Of a stretch of DNA of 64,000 bases, positions 52,683-62,198 are shown one piece after another. The DNA is from Shouchella sp047238345 (lineage in GTDB: Bacteria; Bacillota; Bacilli; Bacillales; Bacillaceae_D): positions 3,782,001 to 3,846,000 of the forward strand of contig NZ_JBDFMQ010000001.1 of the NCBI RefSeq assembly GCF_047238345.1, read 5' to 3'. Below the pieces are notes generated by a model that saw nothing but the letters and a program-made list of their open reading frames with translations, was not told the DNA's origin and did not search any database. Both the position numbers and the translations under genes were made by a program. Position 1 is the stretch's first letter, and every line of letters begins with the position of its first letter.

Positions 52683-53618
52683 TTATTCCTTAAATCGATC
52701 TCTTATACGAAGCATCATATCAAACATTCCGATAATCCTTACAAAAAACACAGCTAGCGAGATCAACAGCATACATAAAACAATTCCAATTGTCACCATG
52801 ATCATCGAAGCTTTGGATGCCTTTTTATAATACATATAGGTTTGAATAAAAGAAAGCCCTTGTAAGACAAGGAAGATACTAAAAATATTAAACCCGATGA
52901 GTGAGACGCTCGCCATAAAAGATCCCTGTTCAAAAGGAAATAATCCTAAGACTAGAAAAATAAAGTAGAAAACAATAAAGTACCTAGGAAATTCCCAATC
53001 TCTAAATGGAGGAAGTTTATTATACGTGATGCCTACACGCTTAAACATCAGCGTAGATAGTCCATAAACAATAAAGCCGTATATGGCACCAAAAACAAGC
53101 AATAGAAACGGCATCATATCACGTAACATTTGAATATACGATTCAATAAAGGCATCATCATAAACATCCACTGCAAAGGTTTCTGCAAGATTTTGCGTTT
53201 CGTACATTGTATCGCGAACAGCTCCTAAAATGGAAATGCCATACAAGCCTTCGATCACAACATAGATAATCGCTGAAAATAAAAAGGGAGCAATGATGAA
53301 CACACTAAGCCTTTCTACAGCCGATTTTCTCATGTATTGGTAATAACCACCAAGTACACCTATCAACGCAAATCCAATTGGTAACAGAATAATGCTTGTA
53401 AAGATAAGCGATATGAGTATAGCAACGATACTCGACAGACTTCCTGTAAGAATTCCCGTTTTCAAGCCATATACAGAAGTCATATAGAGAAGCGGTAACG
53501 GAAGTGCAATAAATGCAAGTATATTTATTAATGGAATGCCCGTAACAAGCAAACTATATAACAGCACAAAAAGTAAGCCGTTCATAATCCCTCTTGTTAC
53601 TACTTTCTTGTCTTCCAA
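52683..53618 (-). CDS. yybS: DUF2232 membrane protein (YybS)
   Basis: About 311 residues, eight hydrophobic segments, of the YybS/DUF2232 family found next to gdpP in Bacillus. The start is placed at a TTG (53618) with GAGGTG five bases upstream; an ATG at 53642 has no ribosome site. The central loop (about 145-170) is extracytoplasmic or cytoplasmic by alternate prediction. Function unknown; ECF-transporter-like helices have been noted for the family. Confidence 0.8.
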   Translation of the reverse strand: MEDKKVVTRGIMNGLLFVLLYSLLVTGIPLINILAFIALPLPLLYMTSVYGLKTGILTGSLSSIVAILISLIFTSIILLPIGFALIGVLGGYYQYMRKSAVERLSVFIIAPFLFSAIIYVVIEGLYGISILGAVRDTMYETQNLAETFAVDVYDDAFIESYIQMLRDMMPFLLLVFGAIYGFIVYGLSTLMFKRVGITYNKLPPFRDWEFPRYFIVFYFIFLVLGLFPFEQGSFMASVSLIGFNIFSIFLVLQGLSFIQTYMYYKKASKASMIMVTIGIVLCMLLISLAVFFVRIIGMFDMMLRIRDRFKE

Positions 53619-53715
53619 TTCGTCACCTCTTTTAACGTACATGCTGTAATCATTTCACAGCCTTTATCTATTTTATCGTACTTACTTCCAAAGTAAAAGC
53701 GACGAAATTTGAAAT

Positions 53716-53777
53716 TAAAAAAAGAGAGCAACTAAGTTGGCTTTCAAGAAACCAGCTTAATCCACCCTCTTTTATAG
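53716..53777 (-). terminator. Terminator of rpsF-ssb-rpsR
   Basis: Inner stem AAGTTGG / CCAGCTT and outer stem AAAGAG / CTCTTT enclose about 50 bases. On the minus strand a T7 run follows. Confidence 0.75.
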
Positions 53778-53782
53778 CAAAA

Positions 53783-54016
53783 TTAATTTACTTCGTTTAC
53801 ATATGGAAGTAAAGCAATTTGACGACTGCGCTTAATAGCAACAGTTAATTTACGTTGATATTTTGCAGATGTTCCAGTTACGCGACGTGGAAGAATTTTT
53901 CCACGCTCAGAGATGAAACGCTTAAGCAAATCAACATCTTTATAGTCAATATGCGTGATTTTGTTTGCTGTAAAGAAACAAACCTTTCTACGCTTTGGAC
54001 GACCGCGACGTGCCAT
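53783..54016 (-). CDS. rpsR: 30S ribosomal protein S18
   Basis: The 77-residue basic protein begins MARRGRPKRRKVCFF and has DYKDVDLLKRFISERGKILPRR, the S18 core. A single Cys replaces a zinc site. AAAGGAG precedes the start. Third gene of the S6-SSB-S18 operon. Confidence 0.96.
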   Translation of the reverse strand: MARRGRPKRRKVCFFTANKITHIDYKDVDLLKRFISERGKILPRRVTGTSAKYQRKLTVAIKRSRQIALLPYVNEVN

Positions 54017-54041
54017 AATACATTCTCCTTTCTATCAACCA

Positions 54042-54524
54042 TTAAAATGGTAAGTCATCATCGGAAATATCGATTGAGCCATCATTTGAAAACGGATCAT
54101 TGTCATAACCGTTTGAACGGTTTCCACCTGAACCTGAATTTCCTGATCCTGAACCATAGTTTCCTTGAGAACCACCAGCGTTTTGGTTTTGATTGTTTTG
54201 GCTATTACGAGGTTCAAGGAATTGAACGCTCTCGGCCACAATTTCAGTTACAAATACCCGTTTGCCTTCGTTATTATCATAACTACGCGTTTGAACTCGT
54301 CCATCAACGCCTGCTAAACTTCCTTTTTTTAAGAAGTTTGCTACGTTTTCGGCTGGTTTTCTCCAAACAACACAGTTAATGAAGTCCGCTTCTCTCTCCC
54401 CTTGTTGGTTTGAGAATGGTCGGTTGACTGCGAGCGTAAAGTTCGCAACAGCCACGCCATTTGGTGTAAAACGAAGCTCAGGGTCACGGGTTAGTCGGCC
54501 TACAAGAACAACACGGTTTAACAA
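54042..54524 (-). CDS. ssb: Single-stranded DNA-binding protein
   Basis: The 160-residue protein begins at TTG with GGAGGG upstream: MLNRVVLVGRLTRDPELR. An OB-fold (1-105) is followed by a Gly/Asn/Ser-rich tail and the acidic tip DISDDDLPF that binds partner proteins. It coats single strands in replication and repair. Confidence 0.96.
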   Translation of the reverse strand: MLNRVVLVGRLTRDPELRFTPNGVAVANFTLAVNRPFSNQQGEREADFINCVVWRKPAENVANFLKKGSLAGVDGRVQTRSYDNNEGKRVFVTEIVAESVQFLEPRNSQNNQNQNAGGSQGNYGSGSGNSGSGGNRSNGYDNDPFSNDGSIDISDDDLPF

Positions 54525-54562
54525 TGCGATCCCTCCAGCCTAGCTCGTTTATTTTATCGTAA

Positions 54563-54850
54563 TTATTGTTCGTCTTTTGTAACAAGCACACGGATTACAT
54601 TATCATTGATTTTAATCAGACGATTAAATTCATTGATTGCTTCAGTGTTTGCTTGAAGATTAATAAGAACGTAATAGCCATCTTTGAAATCATTGATTTC
54701 ATAAGCTAAACGTTTTTTACCGATCTCTTCTACCTTTTCGATTTCAGCACCGTTATCAGTGAGCACTTTACTGTAACGCTCAACGATTTCCTTGTTTGCT
54801 GCATCTTCTAGGTTTGGAGCGATAATGTACATAATTTCATACTTACGCAT
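54563..54850 (-). CDS. rpsF: 30S ribosomal protein S6
   Basis: 95 residues from the ATG at 54850 (GAGGAGGTG upstream). The frame is open to 54922, but that part is leader. It begins MRKYEIMYIIAPNLED and has IEKVEEIGKKRLAYEI and DGYYVLINLQA, the S6 signature. It pairs with S18 on the 30S platform. Confidence 0.96.
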   Translation of the reverse strand: MRKYEIMYIIAPNLEDAANKEIVERYSKVLTDNGAEIEKVEEIGKKRLAYEINDFKDGYYVLINLQANTEAINEFNRLIKINDNVIRVLVTKDEQ

Positions 54851-54925
54851 TCCATTCACCTCCTCTTGGTCTAAACGGCTCTGTTTCGACACAGAGCAAG
54901 GAGCAAAAATCAATTCACTCACATT
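54851..54925 (-). promoter_or_regulatory. Possible S6:S18 autoregulatory leader of rpsF
   Basis: Between the promoter and rpsF the minus strand forms a hairpin GCTCTGT/ACAGAGC (about 54877-54896) followed by CCGTTTAGACC and the ribosome site. Firmicutes rpsF leaders bind the S6:S18 pair at a CCG-containing element. The match here is by position and motif only. Confidence 0.4.
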
Positions 54926-54930
54926 TCACG

Positions 54931-54959
54931 ATTATAGCATTTCATCTATGATTGAGCAA
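54931..54959 (-). promoter_or_regulatory. rpsF operon promoter
   Basis: On the minus strand TTGCTC (54954-54959), 17-base spacer, perfect TATAAT (54931-54936). Confidence 0.8.
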
Positions 54960-55128
54960 GCTTCAAATAAAAAATCACCTGCCTTTAAATAAGAGTTTTG
55001 AAAAATAGGGAAAATAGGTGTTGGAGTGTTGCGATGGGTTCTAAGGGGTTACCTACTCATTACGTCATTTCTCTTTGTTTTCCTTCTATGGAAAAAAGAT
55101 ATTTTTCGACATATAAGTTTTGCACAGT

Positions 55129-55158
55129 AAAAAGGTCCGGATTACTCCGCACCTTTAA
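55129..55158 (-). terminator. Terminator of ychF
   Basis: AAAGGTCCGGA (55131-55141) pairs with TCCGCACCTTT (55146-55156) with one mismatch; T-run on the minus side. Confidence 0.85.
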
Positions 55159-55166
55159 AAATTCTT

Positions 55167-56267
55167 TTATACATTAAAGCGGAAGTGAATGACATCTCCA
55201 TCTTTAACAATGTAATCTTTCCCTTCAAGACGCACTTTTCCACGTTCCTTCGCTACGCTCATGTTCTCAGCATCAACTAAATCATCATAGGATACGGTTT
55301 CCGCACGAATAAAGCCACGTTCGAAGTCTGTATGAATAATTCCTGCGGCTTGAGGCGCTTTGGTTCCATTGCGGAAAGTCCACGCTCTTACCTCTTGCTC
55401 CCCTGCTGTGAAATAGGTCTCAAGACCAAGTAAGGAGTAAGCTGCACGAATCAACTGATCTAAACCAGACTCTTCAATCCCTAGCTCTTCAAGGAACATT
55501 TCCTTCTCTTCGCCTTCAAGCTCTGCAATTTCAGATTCAATCTTCGCACATACAACAATCACATTGCTGCTTTCCTGGGAAGCGAATTCTTTTACTTGTT
55601 TCACATACTCATTGTCTTCGTCCGCTATAAGATCTTCTTCAGAGACATTCGCCACGTATAAAACTGGCTTACTTGTTAAAAGGTGAAGCTGTTTTACAAT
55701 TTTTTGCTGATCTTCATCAAACTCAATGCTACGAGCAGGCTTTTCAACCTCAAATGCTTCTTTCAACATTTCCAGTACAGCAAGCTCTGCAACCGCCTCT
55801 TTATCTTTTGTTCTTGCTAACTTTGCTACACGCGTTAATCGTTTATCAACAGACTCTAGGTCAGCTAAGATTAACTCTAAGTTGATGACTTCAATATCCC
55901 TTAACGGATTAACGCCACCTGATACGTGCGTAATATTCTCATCAGCAAAACATCGTACAACGTGGGAAATCGCGTCTACTTGGCGAATATGTGATAAGAA
56001 CTTGTTTCCTAATCCTTCTCCCTTGCTTGCCCCTTCAACAATTCCTGCGATATCTGTAAATTCAAATGCCGTTGGAATGGTTTTTTTCGGTTTAACAAGC
56101 TCAGTCAGTTTATTTAAACGATCGTCCGGTACTTCAACAATTCCCACATTCGGGTCAATTGTACAAAACGGATAGTTTGCTGATTCAGCACCAGCTTGAG
56201 TAATTGCATTAAATAACGTTGATTTTCCAACATTTGGTAGACCAACAATTCCTGTCGTTAAAGCCAC
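55167..56267 (-). CDS. ychF: Obg-family ATPase YchF
   Basis: 366 residues if started at the GTG at 56267 (MALTTGIVGLPNVGKS), which matches the family's usual start and length; an upstream in-frame GTG at 56276 sits against the ribosome site. G1 GLPNVGKST, G3 DIAGIVEGAS, G4-like VANVSEED (an NVxE-type motif consistent with ATP preference) and a TGS domain (about 280-366). It binds the ribosome and takes part in stress responses. Alone with DUF951 upstream. Confidence 0.95.
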   Translation of the reverse strand: MALTTGIVGLPNVGKSTLFNAITQAGAESANYPFCTIDPNVGIVEVPDDRLNKLTELVKPKKTIPTAFEFTDIAGIVEGASKGEGLGNKFLSHIRQVDAISHVVRCFADENITHVSGGVNPLRDIEVINLELILADLESVDKRLTRVAKLARTKDKEAVAELAVLEMLKEAFEVEKPARSIEFDEDQQKIVKQLHLLTSKPVLYVANVSEEDLIADEDNEYVKQVKEFASQESSNVIVVCAKIESEIAELEGEEKEMFLEELGIEESGLDQLIRAAYSLLGLETYFTAGEQEVRAWTFRNGTKAPQAAGIIHTDFERGFIRAETVSYDDLVDAENMSVAKERGKVRLEGKDYIVKDGDVIHFRFNV

Positions 56268-56317
56268 TTCCGTCACGTCCTTTTTATTTATCGATTCTCA
56301 AATCCGAATGTTAATGG

Positions 56318-56515
56318 TTACTCTTTCTCAGATTCGATCACTTTTTTTAGTTTTTTTGAGAAATCCCGACGTGGTAGCATGACACTATGTTGACAACCTA
56401 AGCATTTTATACGCACATCCATCCCCATGCGAATGATCTTCCATCGATTCTCTCCACAAGGATGCTGTTTTTTCATCTCTACGACATCATGTAACGCAAA
56501 TTCCTTATCTGCCAC
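56318..56515 (-). CDS. DUF951 small protein (YyzM)
   Basis: The 65-residue protein has the DUF951 pattern: HDVVEMKKQHPCGENRW, then VRIKCLGCQHSVMLPR, with three Cys and His that may hold zinc. It is always found next to ychF in Bacillus. AAAGGAG-like site before the ATG. Function unknown. Confidence 0.88.
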   Translation of the reverse strand: MADKEFALHDVVEMKKQHPCGENRWKIIRMGMDVRIKCLGCQHSVMLPRRDFSKKLKKVIESEKE

Positions 56516-56579
56516 TGTTCTTTCCTCCTTCGGGTATTTCTGCTTGTATTATACACGAAGGAATGCTCCCTTTGTAGTG

Positions 56580-57629
56580 TCAGCGTTTCTTTTTTGTAGC
56601 TGGGTGCCGCAAAATTGGATAGATTAAGAGCGCAGCAAGGATATACAAATTCAAAATACCGTATAAAGGATATAAAATGGAAATCAATGTTGAAAAGCCA
56701 AAAAGAGTTAACGGTGCCATCATCGCTACCAGTAACATCGCAATCAACCATGGTTCTCCTTGTACTCTTACTCGTAAACGAGAAATTAATCCTAACACGC
56801 CAGAAGTAGCCGTTGTATAAATCGCTAACCATAGAACAAGAGATATGGCTAGTACCATAACAGATGGATAATGTTTCAAAATCACAAATAACGGAATCTC
56901 ATAAAAAATGATTTCTTGTGCAACAGTTAATAATGATTCATTATAAATATAAGAGACAGAACCTAAAATTAATCCACTCCCGATACTAGCGATATAAATT
57001 TCTCCCCGGTGCTTCACCTGATGCCCTACTGCTCCTAGCACAGCAATAATTGGTAAAATATTTAATGAAGTGAACGTTAACGCAGATGGCCAGTTACGCT
57101 GCTCATTTAATTGAAACGAAAATGAAAATCCTACTGATTCTTGATAAACGATTAAGACCGTCATTAAACAAGCAATTAGAATAGGAATTAAAATAGCGTT
57201 TATTTTTGTCATTCCACTTGTCCCTTTTATGAACATAAGAACTACTAAAACACCATTTAATACAATTCCTAACCAAAAAGGAATATGATACACTTCAAGC
57301 GTTGCACCTGCCCCAGCCAGCATAATAACTGTTACCGAAAACAAATACAACACAATCATGACATCGTACGCCTTCGCTAAACGCTTCCCTAAAATTTTTT
57401 CCAGCACGGGTAAATAATGTGTCGTCTTTTCTTTTTTTGAGACGGTTAATATGACCGCACAACATATAGAAAAAAGGATTGAAAATATGATGATAGCTAG
57501 TCCGCTTTCAGCACCAAAAAACTCCCATAATTCTCTACCTGATGCATAACCTGCACCAATAATTGTCCCTACTATTAAAAACATCCATTTTAGTCCATTG
57601 CCCCACAAAGCCCTCACCCTCGCCATCAT
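56580..57629 (-). CDS. YkvI-type APC-superfamily membrane protein
   Basis: About 349 residues with ten helices; start MFLIVGTIIGAGYASGRELWEFFG is typical of the COG3949 YkvI group of the APC (LeuT-fold) superfamily. The helix-1 GTIIGAGYASG unwinding motif suggests a sodium- or proton-coupled carrier. Substrate unknown. The first ATGs (57629, 57626) lack a ribosome site and a start a few codons inside is possible. It is divergent from yyaC. Confidence 0.75.
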   Translation of the reverse strand: MMARVRALWGNGLKWMFLIVGTIIGAGYASGRELWEFFGAESGLAIIIFSILFSICCAVILTVSKKEKTTHYLPVLEKILGKRLAKAYDVMIVLYLFSVTVIMLAGAGATLEVYHIPFWLGIVLNGVLVVLMFIKGTSGMTKINAILIPILIACLMTVLIVYQESVGFSFSFQLNEQRNWPSALTFTSLNILPIIAVLGAVGHQVKHRGEIYIASIGSGLILGSVSYIYNESLLTVAQEIIFYEIPLFVILKHYPSVMVLAISLVLWLAIYTTATSGVLGLISRLRVRVQGEPWLIAMLLVAMMAPLTLFGFSTLISILYPLYGILNLYILAALLIYPILRHPATKKKR

Positions 57630-57692
57630 TCAATGTATAGATTTTTGACAAATCTACTATACTGTTACTAGTATGGCGAAGGAGTTAAAAAT

Positions 57693-58322
57693 ATGAGTAC
57701 AAACCTCTGGCCTTTTAAAAAAAGAGTATTTTCCCAACGAATGCATATTGATGAACAAGATTTCACAGAAGAATTAGGGAACGCTCTCTTATCCCAATGT
57801 CAACGAGCCCCTTCAAAAGAACTCGTTGTCGCTTGTATTGGAACAGATCGATCCACAGGAGATGCTCTAGGGCCCATATTAGGATCGATGCTTATCGAGC
57901 AAAACTTACACCATTTTACCGTATATGGTACACTCGCTGAACCTCTGCATGCTGTAAATTTAGAAACTCGATTAGGCATCATCCACCTGGCGCATCCAAA
58001 TGCATTTTTAATTGCCGTTGATGCGTGTTTAGGAAGACAAATGAACGTCGGCTCTATCACTCTCTCTAATCGAACGTTAAAGCCAGGAGCTGCAATGGGG
58101 AAGACGTTGCCTGAAGTTGGAGACTGTTCTCTGACAGGTGTTGTGAACGTGTCTGGTTTAATGGATTTTCATACGTTACAAAGCACAAGGCTCCATGAGG
58201 TCATGTGTATGGCCGAAAAAATGAGTACGCTCTTTACATTTGCTGATCGACATCTTCAACAGGAACAAGTCCCTTTAAAAAAACACACCTCTCTTTTTAA
58301 AAAGAAAGGCATGTCATTTTGA
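57693..58322 (+). CDS. yyaC: Sporulation protein YyaC (DUF1256, GPR-like)
   Basis: The 209-residue protein resembles the spore protease GPR fold: VVACIGTDRSTGDALGP, VYGTLAEPLHAVNL, LIAVDACLG, and KPGAAMGKTLPEVGD. It is a conserved spore-former gene beside parB, one sign that the host sporulates. GAAGGAG precedes the ATG. It is the only plus-strand gene in the core block. It converges on the cysteine desulfurase-like gene with 2 bases between stops. Confidence 0.93.
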   Translation: MSTNLWPFKKRVFSQRMHIDEQDFTEELGNALLSQCQRAPSKELVVACIGTDRSTGDALGPILGSMLIEQNLHHFTVYGTLAEPLHAVNLETRLGIIHLAHPNAFLIAVDACLGRQMNVGSITLSNRTLKPGAAMGKTLPEVGDCSLTGVVNVSGLMDFHTLQSTRLHEVMCMAEKMSTLFTFADRHLQQEQVPLKKHTSLFKKKGMSF

Positions 58323-58324
58323 AT

Positions 58325-59467
58325 TTACATGGCATCAGAAATGTCTTGAATGGCTTGTATGAGCAAATCAACCTCATCTTTGGTCGTGTAAGGTCCAAAA
58401 CTTACACGTACAAGCCCCTCATCAATTGACCCATACCATTCATGTAACTTAGGCGCACAATGAAGACCAGCCCGGACTGCAATTTGATAGTGTTGATCAA
58501 GAATAATTGCTATTTCCTGACTGCTCATATCAGGTATGCCAAATGAGACAACAGCTAACCGCCCTTTTGTGGAATGACTGCCCACTAGAGTCACATTCGT
58601 TTCCTTTAATCCAGTAAGAAACTGTTCTAATCGTTCCCCTTCATGTTTGTAAATGGCTTCAGTACCGCCTAAACGCTCTATTTCATTTAAACCAGCACCT
58701 AGTCCAGCAAGTGCAGGCGTATTTAATGTTCCTGCCTCATATCGTTCTGGCCACGTGTGTGGCTGATCTTTACTTTCAGACGTATGGCCTGTCCCACCGT
58801 ACGTTAACGGCTTTAGTTGATAATCATTTTTTGATATAAGCATCCCTGAACCTTGTGGACCAAGTAAGCCTTTATGACCTGGACAAGCTAGTAAATCAAT
58901 TCCGTCTCTATCCATATCAATATCAATAATTCCAGCTGTTTGTGATGCATCCACACACAATAGAGCACCTACAGCTTTTGCTTTTTGAGCGATCATGGAC
59001 AGGGGTACAATTTCTCCCGTCACATTTGAAGCATGATTAATGACGACAAGCCTCGTTCGCTCTGTAATGATTTCAACAATGGCCTCAGCCGTCTGCTCCC
59101 CTGTTTTCCCACCAGCAAAGTTTAGCTTAACCCCTTTGTTCTCCAGCGTATAAAGAGGCCTTAAAACGGAATTATGTTCAAAATAGGATGTAACCACTTC
59201 ATCCCCTTCATCAAAAGGAAACCCTAAAATTGCTTGATTAAGCGCATACGTAGCGTTAGCATAAAACCAAACATGTTCTGCTGCCGGAGCATGAAAAAAA
59301 GCTGCTATTTTCCCCCTTGTCTCTTGAACAATGTCAGCTGCTTGCCTTGATAGTAAATGCCCACTCCTTCCTGGATTTGCACCATAGTGTTCCATTGTGT
59401 TTGCAACTGCTTCAATAACCGCTTTAGGTTTCGGGAACGATGTTGCTGCATGATCAAAATAATACAT
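58325..59467 (-). CDS. Class V aminotransferase, cysteine desulfurase-like
   Basis: The 380-residue PLP enzyme begins MYYFDHAATSFPKP. PLP-site motifs are CVDASQTAG and the Lys in CPGHKGLLGPQGSG (about residue 200). The GLHCAPKLHEW loop supplies a catalytic Cys (about 337). NANPGR-like HYGANPGRSGH matches SufS/CsdA. It may supply sulfur for clusters or tRNA. It follows parB behind a terminator. Confidence 0.85.
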   Translation of the reverse strand: MYYFDHAATSFPKPKAVIEAVANTMEHYGANPGRSGHLLSRQAADIVQETRGKIAAFFHAPAAEHVWFYANATYALNQAILGFPFDEGDEVVTSYFEHNSVLRPLYTLENKGVKLNFAGGKTGEQTAEAIVEIITERTRLVVINHASNVTGEIVPLSMIAQKAKAVGALLCVDASQTAGIIDIDMDRDGIDLLACPGHKGLLGPQGSGMLISKNDYQLKPLTYGGTGHTSESKDQPHTWPERYEAGTLNTPALAGLGAGLNEIERLGGTEAIYKHEGERLEQFLTGLKETNVTLVGSHSTKGRLAVVSFGIPDMSSQEIAIILDQHYQIAVRAGLHCAPKLHEWYGSIDEGLVRVSFGPYTTKDEVDLLIQAIQDISDAM

Positions 59468-59481
59468 TCCTTACTCCTTTC

Positions 59482-59512
59482 AAAAAAAAAGCTGCCCAAT
59501 TCAGGCTAGCTT
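59482..59512 (-). terminator. Terminator of parAB
   Basis: AGCTGCC / GGCTAGCT stem with one bulged base, followed on the minus strand by nine T (59482-59490). Confidence 0.75.
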
Positions 59513-59513
59513 C

Positions 59514-60380
59514 TTATTCTTTCGTTTGAATGAGGATCTCTAATATTCTTTCTAAATCGTCTTCAGAAAAGTAGTCAATCTCGATTTTCCCTTTTTTCTT
59601 ACCAGGTTTAATCATAACCGACGTACCTAATGAATCACGTAACCGCTCCTGATGATCTTTAAGAAACGGAGACAATTTCACTTTTACTTCCTTCGTTTCA
59701 CGTGGAACATGCTCGTTTATTTGTTGAACGAGTTTCTCCACTTCACGTACGCTTAATTTTTCCTGCAAAACACTTTCAAGTACTTGCGACAATTTATCTT
59801 TATTTTGTAAGCCTAAAAGAGCTCGTCCATGCCCCATACTTAATTTACCAACAGAGATAAACTCTTGTACGACTTTCGGTAACTGCAATAGACGCATATG
59901 GTTTGCAATATGTGGTCTACTTTTTCCTAAACGCTTTGCAACTTGCTCTTGCGTACTTTTCGTATGAGTCATTAATTTTTCATAAGCAATGGCTTCTTCA
60001 ATCGGGTTTAAATCTTCTCGCTGCAAATTTTCAATCAAGGCAATTTCCATCATCTTATTTTCATCTAAATCTTGAATGATAACAGGAATTTGCTCTAATC
60101 CAGCTTGTTTTGCTGCACGAACACGACGTTCTCCCATTACAATTTCATAATCTTTAATTGATTTTCTCACTGTAATTGGTTGTAAAATCCCGTGTTCTTT
60201 AATGGAATCACTTAATTCTTTCAATGATTCTTCAGAAAAAGTCTTTCTCGGCTGGTATGGATTTGGTCTAACTTCAGACACTGAGATAAGTGTAATTTGC
60301 TCCTGATTGATGTTTTTTTCGTTTGGGAAAAAAGCTTCTAATCCTTTACCTAGTCCCTTCTTTCCAACCGATTTAACCAT
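59514..60380 (-). CDS. parB: Chromosome partition protein ParB (Spo0J)
   Basis: About 288 residues from the ATG at 60380, which overlaps the parA stop. CTP-binding motifs: VSEVRPNPYQPRKTF, then GERRVRAAKQAG and ENLQREDLNPIEEA. Helix-turn-helix: TQEQVAKRLGKSRPHIANH. It loads as a CTP-driven clamp at parS and brings in SMC. A degenerate parS lies inside the gene. Confidence 0.97.
   Translation of the reverse strand: MVKSVGKKGLGKGLEAFFPNEKNINQEQITLISVSEVRPNPYQPRKTFSEESLKELSDSIKEHGILQPITVRKSIKDYEIVMGERRVRAAKQAGLEQIPVIIQDLDENKMMEIALIENLQREDLNPIEEAIAYEKLMTHTKSTQEQVAKRLGKSRPHIANHMRLLQLPKVVQEFISVGKLSMGHGRALLGLQNKDKLSQVLESVLQEKLSVREVEKLVQQINEHVPRETKEVKVKLSPFLKDHQERLRDSLGTSVMIKPGKKKGKIEIDYFSEDDLERILEILIQTKE
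59694..59709. other. Degenerate parS site within parB
   Basis: On the minus strand TGTTCCACGTGAAACG differs at two positions from the 16-bp parS consensus. A parS inside spo0J is also present in B. subtilis. Confidence 0.7.
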
Positions 60381-61134
60381 TCGCAACCACTTCCTTTGCT
60401 AAGTCTATGTACACTTCTGCTCCACGCGACTTGGCATCGTATTCAATAATTGGCTTACCATGACTTGGGGCTTCACCTAAGCGAATTGTTCTTGGAATAA
60501 TCGTGTCGAATACTTTATCACGGAAATATTTTTTCACTTCTTCAATGACTTGAATGCCAAGATTCGTACGTGCATCCAGCATTGTTAAAAGTACTCCCTC
60601 AATAGCCAAAGACGTGTTCAAATGCTTTTGTACTAAACGGACCGTATTTAAAAGTTGGCTTAACCCTTCTAACGCATAATATTCACATTGTACTGGAATA
60701 ATAACAGAATCTGAAGCAGTTAAAGCATTAATCGTTAGCAACCCAAGTGAAGGTGGACAGTCAATAAAGATATAATCGTACGTCTCTCTTAAAGGCGTTA
60801 ATGCTTTTTTCAATCGAACTTCTCTTGAAATTGTTGGAACAAGTTCAATTTCTGCTCCAGATAATTGAATCGTTGCTGGAATCACATCTAAATTGCTTAC
60901 ATCCGTGGAAAAAATGACGTTTTCTGCTGGTACATCTTCAATAAGGACATCATAAATACATTCATCAACATCCCCTTTTTCAACACCAACCCCACTTGTT
61001 GCATTTCCCTGCGGATCTATATCGACTAACAGAACTCTTTTACCTAAATGTGCTAAACATGCTGCTAAGTTCACTGAAGAAGTTGTTTTTCCTACGCCGC
61101 CTTTTTGATTTGCGACAGCGATAATCTTTGACAC
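60373..61134 (-). CDS. parA: Chromosome partition ATPase ParA (Soj)
   Basis: 253 residues from the GTG at 61134, equal to B. subtilis Soj. Deviant Walker A ANQKGGVGKTTSS, LLVDIDPQGNATSG and DYIFIDCPPSLG. It controls DnaA and, with ParB, origin segregation. The stop overlaps the parB ATG. Confidence 0.97.
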   Translation of the reverse strand: MSKIIAVANQKGGVGKTTSSVNLAACLAHLGKRVLLVDIDPQGNATSGVGVEKGDVDECIYDVLIEDVPAENVIFSTDVSNLDVIPATIQLSGAEIELVPTISREVRLKKALTPLRETYDYIFIDCPPSLGLLTINALTASDSVIIPVQCEYYALEGLSQLLNTVRLVQKHLNTSLAIEGVLLTMLDARTNLGIQVIEEVKKYFRDKVFDTIIPRTIRLGEAPSHGKPIIEYDAKSRGAEVYIDLAKEVVANG

Positions 61135-61227
61135 TTGGACACCTACTTTCCTTCGTTGCAAAAACTTTCTATACGTAAAACAAATAGATTACCTTTATTT
61201 TAGCATAGATTCTTCATAATCCTATTA

Positions 61228-61260
61228 AAAAAAAGACCTATCTTTTGTAATAGATAGATC
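61228..61260 (-). terminator. Terminator of noc
   Basis: GACCTATCT (61235-61243) / AGATAGATC (61252-61260), with G-U. It includes part of the noc stop codon; T-run on the minus side. Confidence 0.8.
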
Positions 61261-62116
61261 ACTTTTTAGGTATTCTGATGGTAAATTGATAGAAATCATC
61301 GTTATCTTCTTCATCTGTATCGACTTTCAAACCTGTCTTCATCACCATGTCAACGGATTGGCGAATCGTATTCATTGCAATTCGCATATCTTTTGGGTAT
61401 GACTTTCGGGTCGATTTTTTCTTCTTAACTTCTTCCTGTTCTTCTACTTCAGGGTACAGGAAACGTTGAACTAGTTCTTCTGTTTGTTTTACATTAAGTT
61501 GATTTGCAACAACTTGTTCTAAAATCATCTCTTGTGCTTCGTGGTTATCTTTTAATCCAATAAGTGCTCGTGCATGTCTTTCAGAAATAGAGCGGTTTAA
61601 AATGGCGTCCTGTACTTTTTCTGGCAAATTCAATAAACGTAATTTGTTTGCAATCGTTGACTGGCCTTTACCTAATCGTTGCGCAAGGCTTTCTTGTGTT
61701 AATTGATGAATTTCAATTAATTTAGCATAAGCGACTGCTTCTTCAATTGCAGTTAAGCCTTCTCGTTGTAAATTTTCTATAAGGGCGATCGATGCTGTTT
61801 GTGAGTCATTAAACTCTTTTATAATTGCAGGTATGGTTTCCCAGCCTAAAGAAGAAACAGCTCTAAATCGGCGCTCCCCTGCAATAATTTCGTATTTTTC
61901 TTCTCTAATACGGACAACAATTGGTTGAATGACACCATGTGTACGAATTGTTTGTGCTAACTCCGTGATTCGCTCTTCATCAAAAACCGTTCTTGGCTGA
62001 AAGCGATTTGGTACAATGTCTTGAATTGGAATTTGTTTTACTTCCTCATTCTCAATGAGATCAGCATCGTCATTTTTATCATTAAAGCCAAATAGGCGTG
62101 AAAACGATTGCTTCAT
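61259..62116 (-). CDS. noc: Nucleoid occlusion protein Noc
   Basis: About 285 residues from the ATG at 62116 (MKQSFSRLFGF, the conserved membrane-binding amphipathic N-terminus of Noc). ParB-like CTP domain: NRFQPRTVF, GERRFRAVSSLG, ENLQREGLTAIEEA. Helix-turn-helix: TQESLAQRLGKGQSTIANKLR. It binds NBS sites and bars FtsZ assembly over the nucleoid. Upstream GTG in-frame extension is not used. Confidence 0.95.
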   Translation of the reverse strand: MKQSFSRLFGFNDKNDDADLIENEEVKQIPIQDIVPNRFQPRTVFDEERITELAQTIRTHGVIQPIVVRIREEKYEIIAGERRFRAVSSLGWETIPAIIKEFNDSQTASIALIENLQREGLTAIEEAVAYAKLIEIHQLTQESLAQRLGKGQSTIANKLRLLNLPEKVQDAILNRSISERHARALIGLKDNHEAQEMILEQVVANQLNVKQTEELVQRFLYPEVEEQEEVKKKKSTRKSYPKDMRIAMNTIRQSVDMVMKTGLKVDTDEEDNDDFYQFTIRIPKK

Positions 62117-62198
62117 CGCCTCAGACACCACCTTTTATTAAATAACCATCATTTGTATTTCGACACCTATAAAAGTCATTCCTTTATTGAAATGAATG